In this document: positions 63,005 to 64,000 of the stretch, piece by piece
Numbering within the stretch: the stretch's first letter is position 1
Layout: every line of letters starts with the position of its first letter
Origin: Henriciella barbarensis
GTDB lineage: Bacteria > Pseudomonadota > Alphaproteobacteria > Caulobacterales > Hyphomonadaceae
Assembly: GCF_003576345.1 (NCBI RefSeq)
Contig: NZ_QWGB01000014.1
Coordinates: forward strand, 292,847 to 356,846
Direction of reading: 5' to 3'
DNA: 64,000 bases
The notes under the pieces: generated by a model
Told to the model about the DNA's origin: nothing
Databases searched by the model: none
What the model saw: only the letters and a program-made list of their open reading frames with translations
Translations under genes and position numbers: made by a program

Positions 63005-64000
63005 ATGCCCAAGAAAACCCTCCCAGTACTGCCGCTCCGGGATATCGTGGTCTTCCCAGACATGGTCGCCCCGCTTTTTGTCGGCAGGGACAAGTCTGTT
63101 GCTGCGCTGGAAATGGTCGATGAAGGCGAGAACGAGATCATGCTCGTTGCGCAGAAAGACCCCTCCACCGATGAGCCGACCGGCGACGACGTTCACGCGC
63201 TTGGTACGGTCGCGACAATTCTGCAGCTCCTGAAACTGCCAGACGGCACGGTCAAAGTGCTCGTCGAAGGCTCTTCACGTGCGCGCATCGTTTCGTTCAA
63301 TGATCGCGACACCTATTTCGACGCTGACGTTGAGCTCGTTGAGCCGGAAGAAGGCGATACGGGTGAAGTGCAGGCTCTGTCGCGCGCTGTGATCGACCAG
63401 TTCGAGAACTATGCGAAGCTGAACCGCAAGATCCCACCGGAGTCGGTTGCGACGGTTTCCCAGATCACGGAAGCCGGCAAGCTGGCCGATGCGGTTGCCT
63501 CACAGCTCCAGGTCAAACTCTCCGACAAGCAGGAACTGCTCGAACTTTCGAATGCGCGCGAGCGCCTCGAAAAGGTCTTCGCTCTCATGGAGGGCGAAAT
63601 GGGCATGATGCAGATGGAGCGGAAGATCAAGAACCGCGTCAAGCGTCAGATGGAGAAGACCCAGCGCGAGTATTACCTGAATGAGCAGATGAAGGCCATT
63701 CAGCGCGAGCTTGGCGATGCGCCAGAGGGCGAGCGCGACGAGGTTTCAGAGCTCGAGGACAAGCTGCGGGAAGCCCCGCTCAGCGAGGAAGCCCGCACCA
63801 AGGTTGATCAGGAGCTGAAGAAGCTTCGTCAGATGAGTCCGATGTCGGCTGAGTCCACAGTTGTGCGTAACTATCTCGACTGGATGGTTTCGCTGCCATG
63901 GGGCAAGCGCACGGATATCTCAACCGATCTCGACAAGGCCGAGACCCAACTTGACGAGGACCATTATGGTCTCGAGAAGGTCAAGGAACGCATCATTGAG
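63005..64000 (+). CDS. lon: ATP-dependent protease Lon, N-terminal part (cut by window edge)
   Basis: The first 332 residues of Lon, an AAA+ serine protease for misfolded and regulatory proteins. The N-terminal LON domain begins MPKKTLPVLPLRDIVVFPDMV and contains GRDKSVAALE and LLKLPDGTVKVLVEG. The following coiled-coil (REYYLNEQMKAIQREL) and YLDWMVSLPWG lead into the AAA+ module. The Walker motifs and the catalytic Ser-Lys lie outside the window. AGAGGAGGCATAA precedes the ATG. The gene has no stop in this window. Confidence 0.95.
   Translation, partial: MPKKTLPVLPLRDIVVFPDMVAPLFVGRDKSVAALEMVDEGENEIMLVAQKDPSTDEPTGDDVHALGTVATILQLLKLPDGTVKVLVEGSSRARIVSFNDRDTYFDADVELVEPEEGDTGEVQALSRAVIDQFENYAKLNRKIPPESVATVSQITEAGKLADAVASQLQVKLSDKQELLELSNARERLEKVFALMEGEMGMMQMERKIKNRVKRQMEKTQREYYLNEQMKAIQRELGDAPEGERDEVSELEDKLREAPLSEEARTKVDQELKKLRQMSPMSAESTVVRNYLDWMVSLPWGKRTDISTDLDKAETQLDEDHYGLEKVKERIIE

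Overview
The window looks like core chromosome of an alphaproteobacterium, most probably from the stalked or budding Hyphomonadaceae/Caulobacterales group. The evidence is a PopZ polar-organising protein directly upstream of valS, an LdtR-type MarR regulator, a DUF2336 protein, several TolC/outer-membrane genes, GANTC and CtrA-like sites, and uniformly GC-rich coding sequence. The family assignment is inference. No insertion sequence, prophage, CRISPR array, rRNA or replication origin was seen, and no stretch over about 300 bases lacks a gene.

Layout. 1-2825: two acyl-CoA dehydrogenase genes (one cut by the window edge) divergent from an APH-like phosphotransferase. 2838-6354: tRNA-Cys, a PIMT-like methyltransferase, tolC behind a perfect 19-bp palindrome, and popZ behind a CtrA-like box. 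6384-14530: terminator, valS, a 43-residue membrane protein, an asparaginase-type lipoprotein, a GNAT protein, ilvD, a small secreted protein and xth. 14676-25179: M1 aminopeptidase lipoprotein, CaiB-like CoA-transferase, DUF2336 protein, degenerate EAL protein, NUDIX hydrolase, a coupled pair of amidohydrolases (one without metal ligands) and a JmjC/cupin-like protein. 25288-28605: parE, family-5 uracil-DNA glycosylase and a NYN nuclease. 28736-34784: a tight forward operon rpoZ-rsh-pyrE-acpS-rnc-era-recO. 34781-38419: extensin-like protein, parC, lemA and a terminator. 38500-45274 (reverse): DctMQP TRAP transporter, arginyltransferase bpt, SLC13/RCK transporter and a lone MotB-like protein. 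45444-47811: 3-hydroxyisobutyrate dehydrogenase-like, DUF389 and DUF1801 proteins. 47842-51220 (reverse): dacB-hemB-GNAT, then PilZ. 51472-54550: LdtR-like regulator, outer-membrane barrel-like protein, cytochrome c and an SdrD-B-like secreted protein. 54617-64000: tig, tRNA-Leu, nnrD, a SixA-like phosphatase, a frameshifted coq4, glnB-glnA, clpP, clpX and the start of lon.

The genes are mostly housekeeping: translation and stringent response (valS, rpoZ, rsh, rnc, era), chromosome topology and repair (parC/parE, recO, xth, UDG), nitrogen control (glnB-glnA), proteostasis (tig, clpP, clpX, lon) and cell-pole/envelope functions. No obvious new multi-gene system was found. The best leads are a 28-bp intergenic element present twice (27/28 identical), the broken coq4, the pseudoenzyme amidohydrolase coupled to an apparently active one, the degenerate EAL protein abutting a DUF2336 gene, and several perfect palindromes in promoter regions. 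All homology calls are from recognition of motifs by eye; no database search was run.
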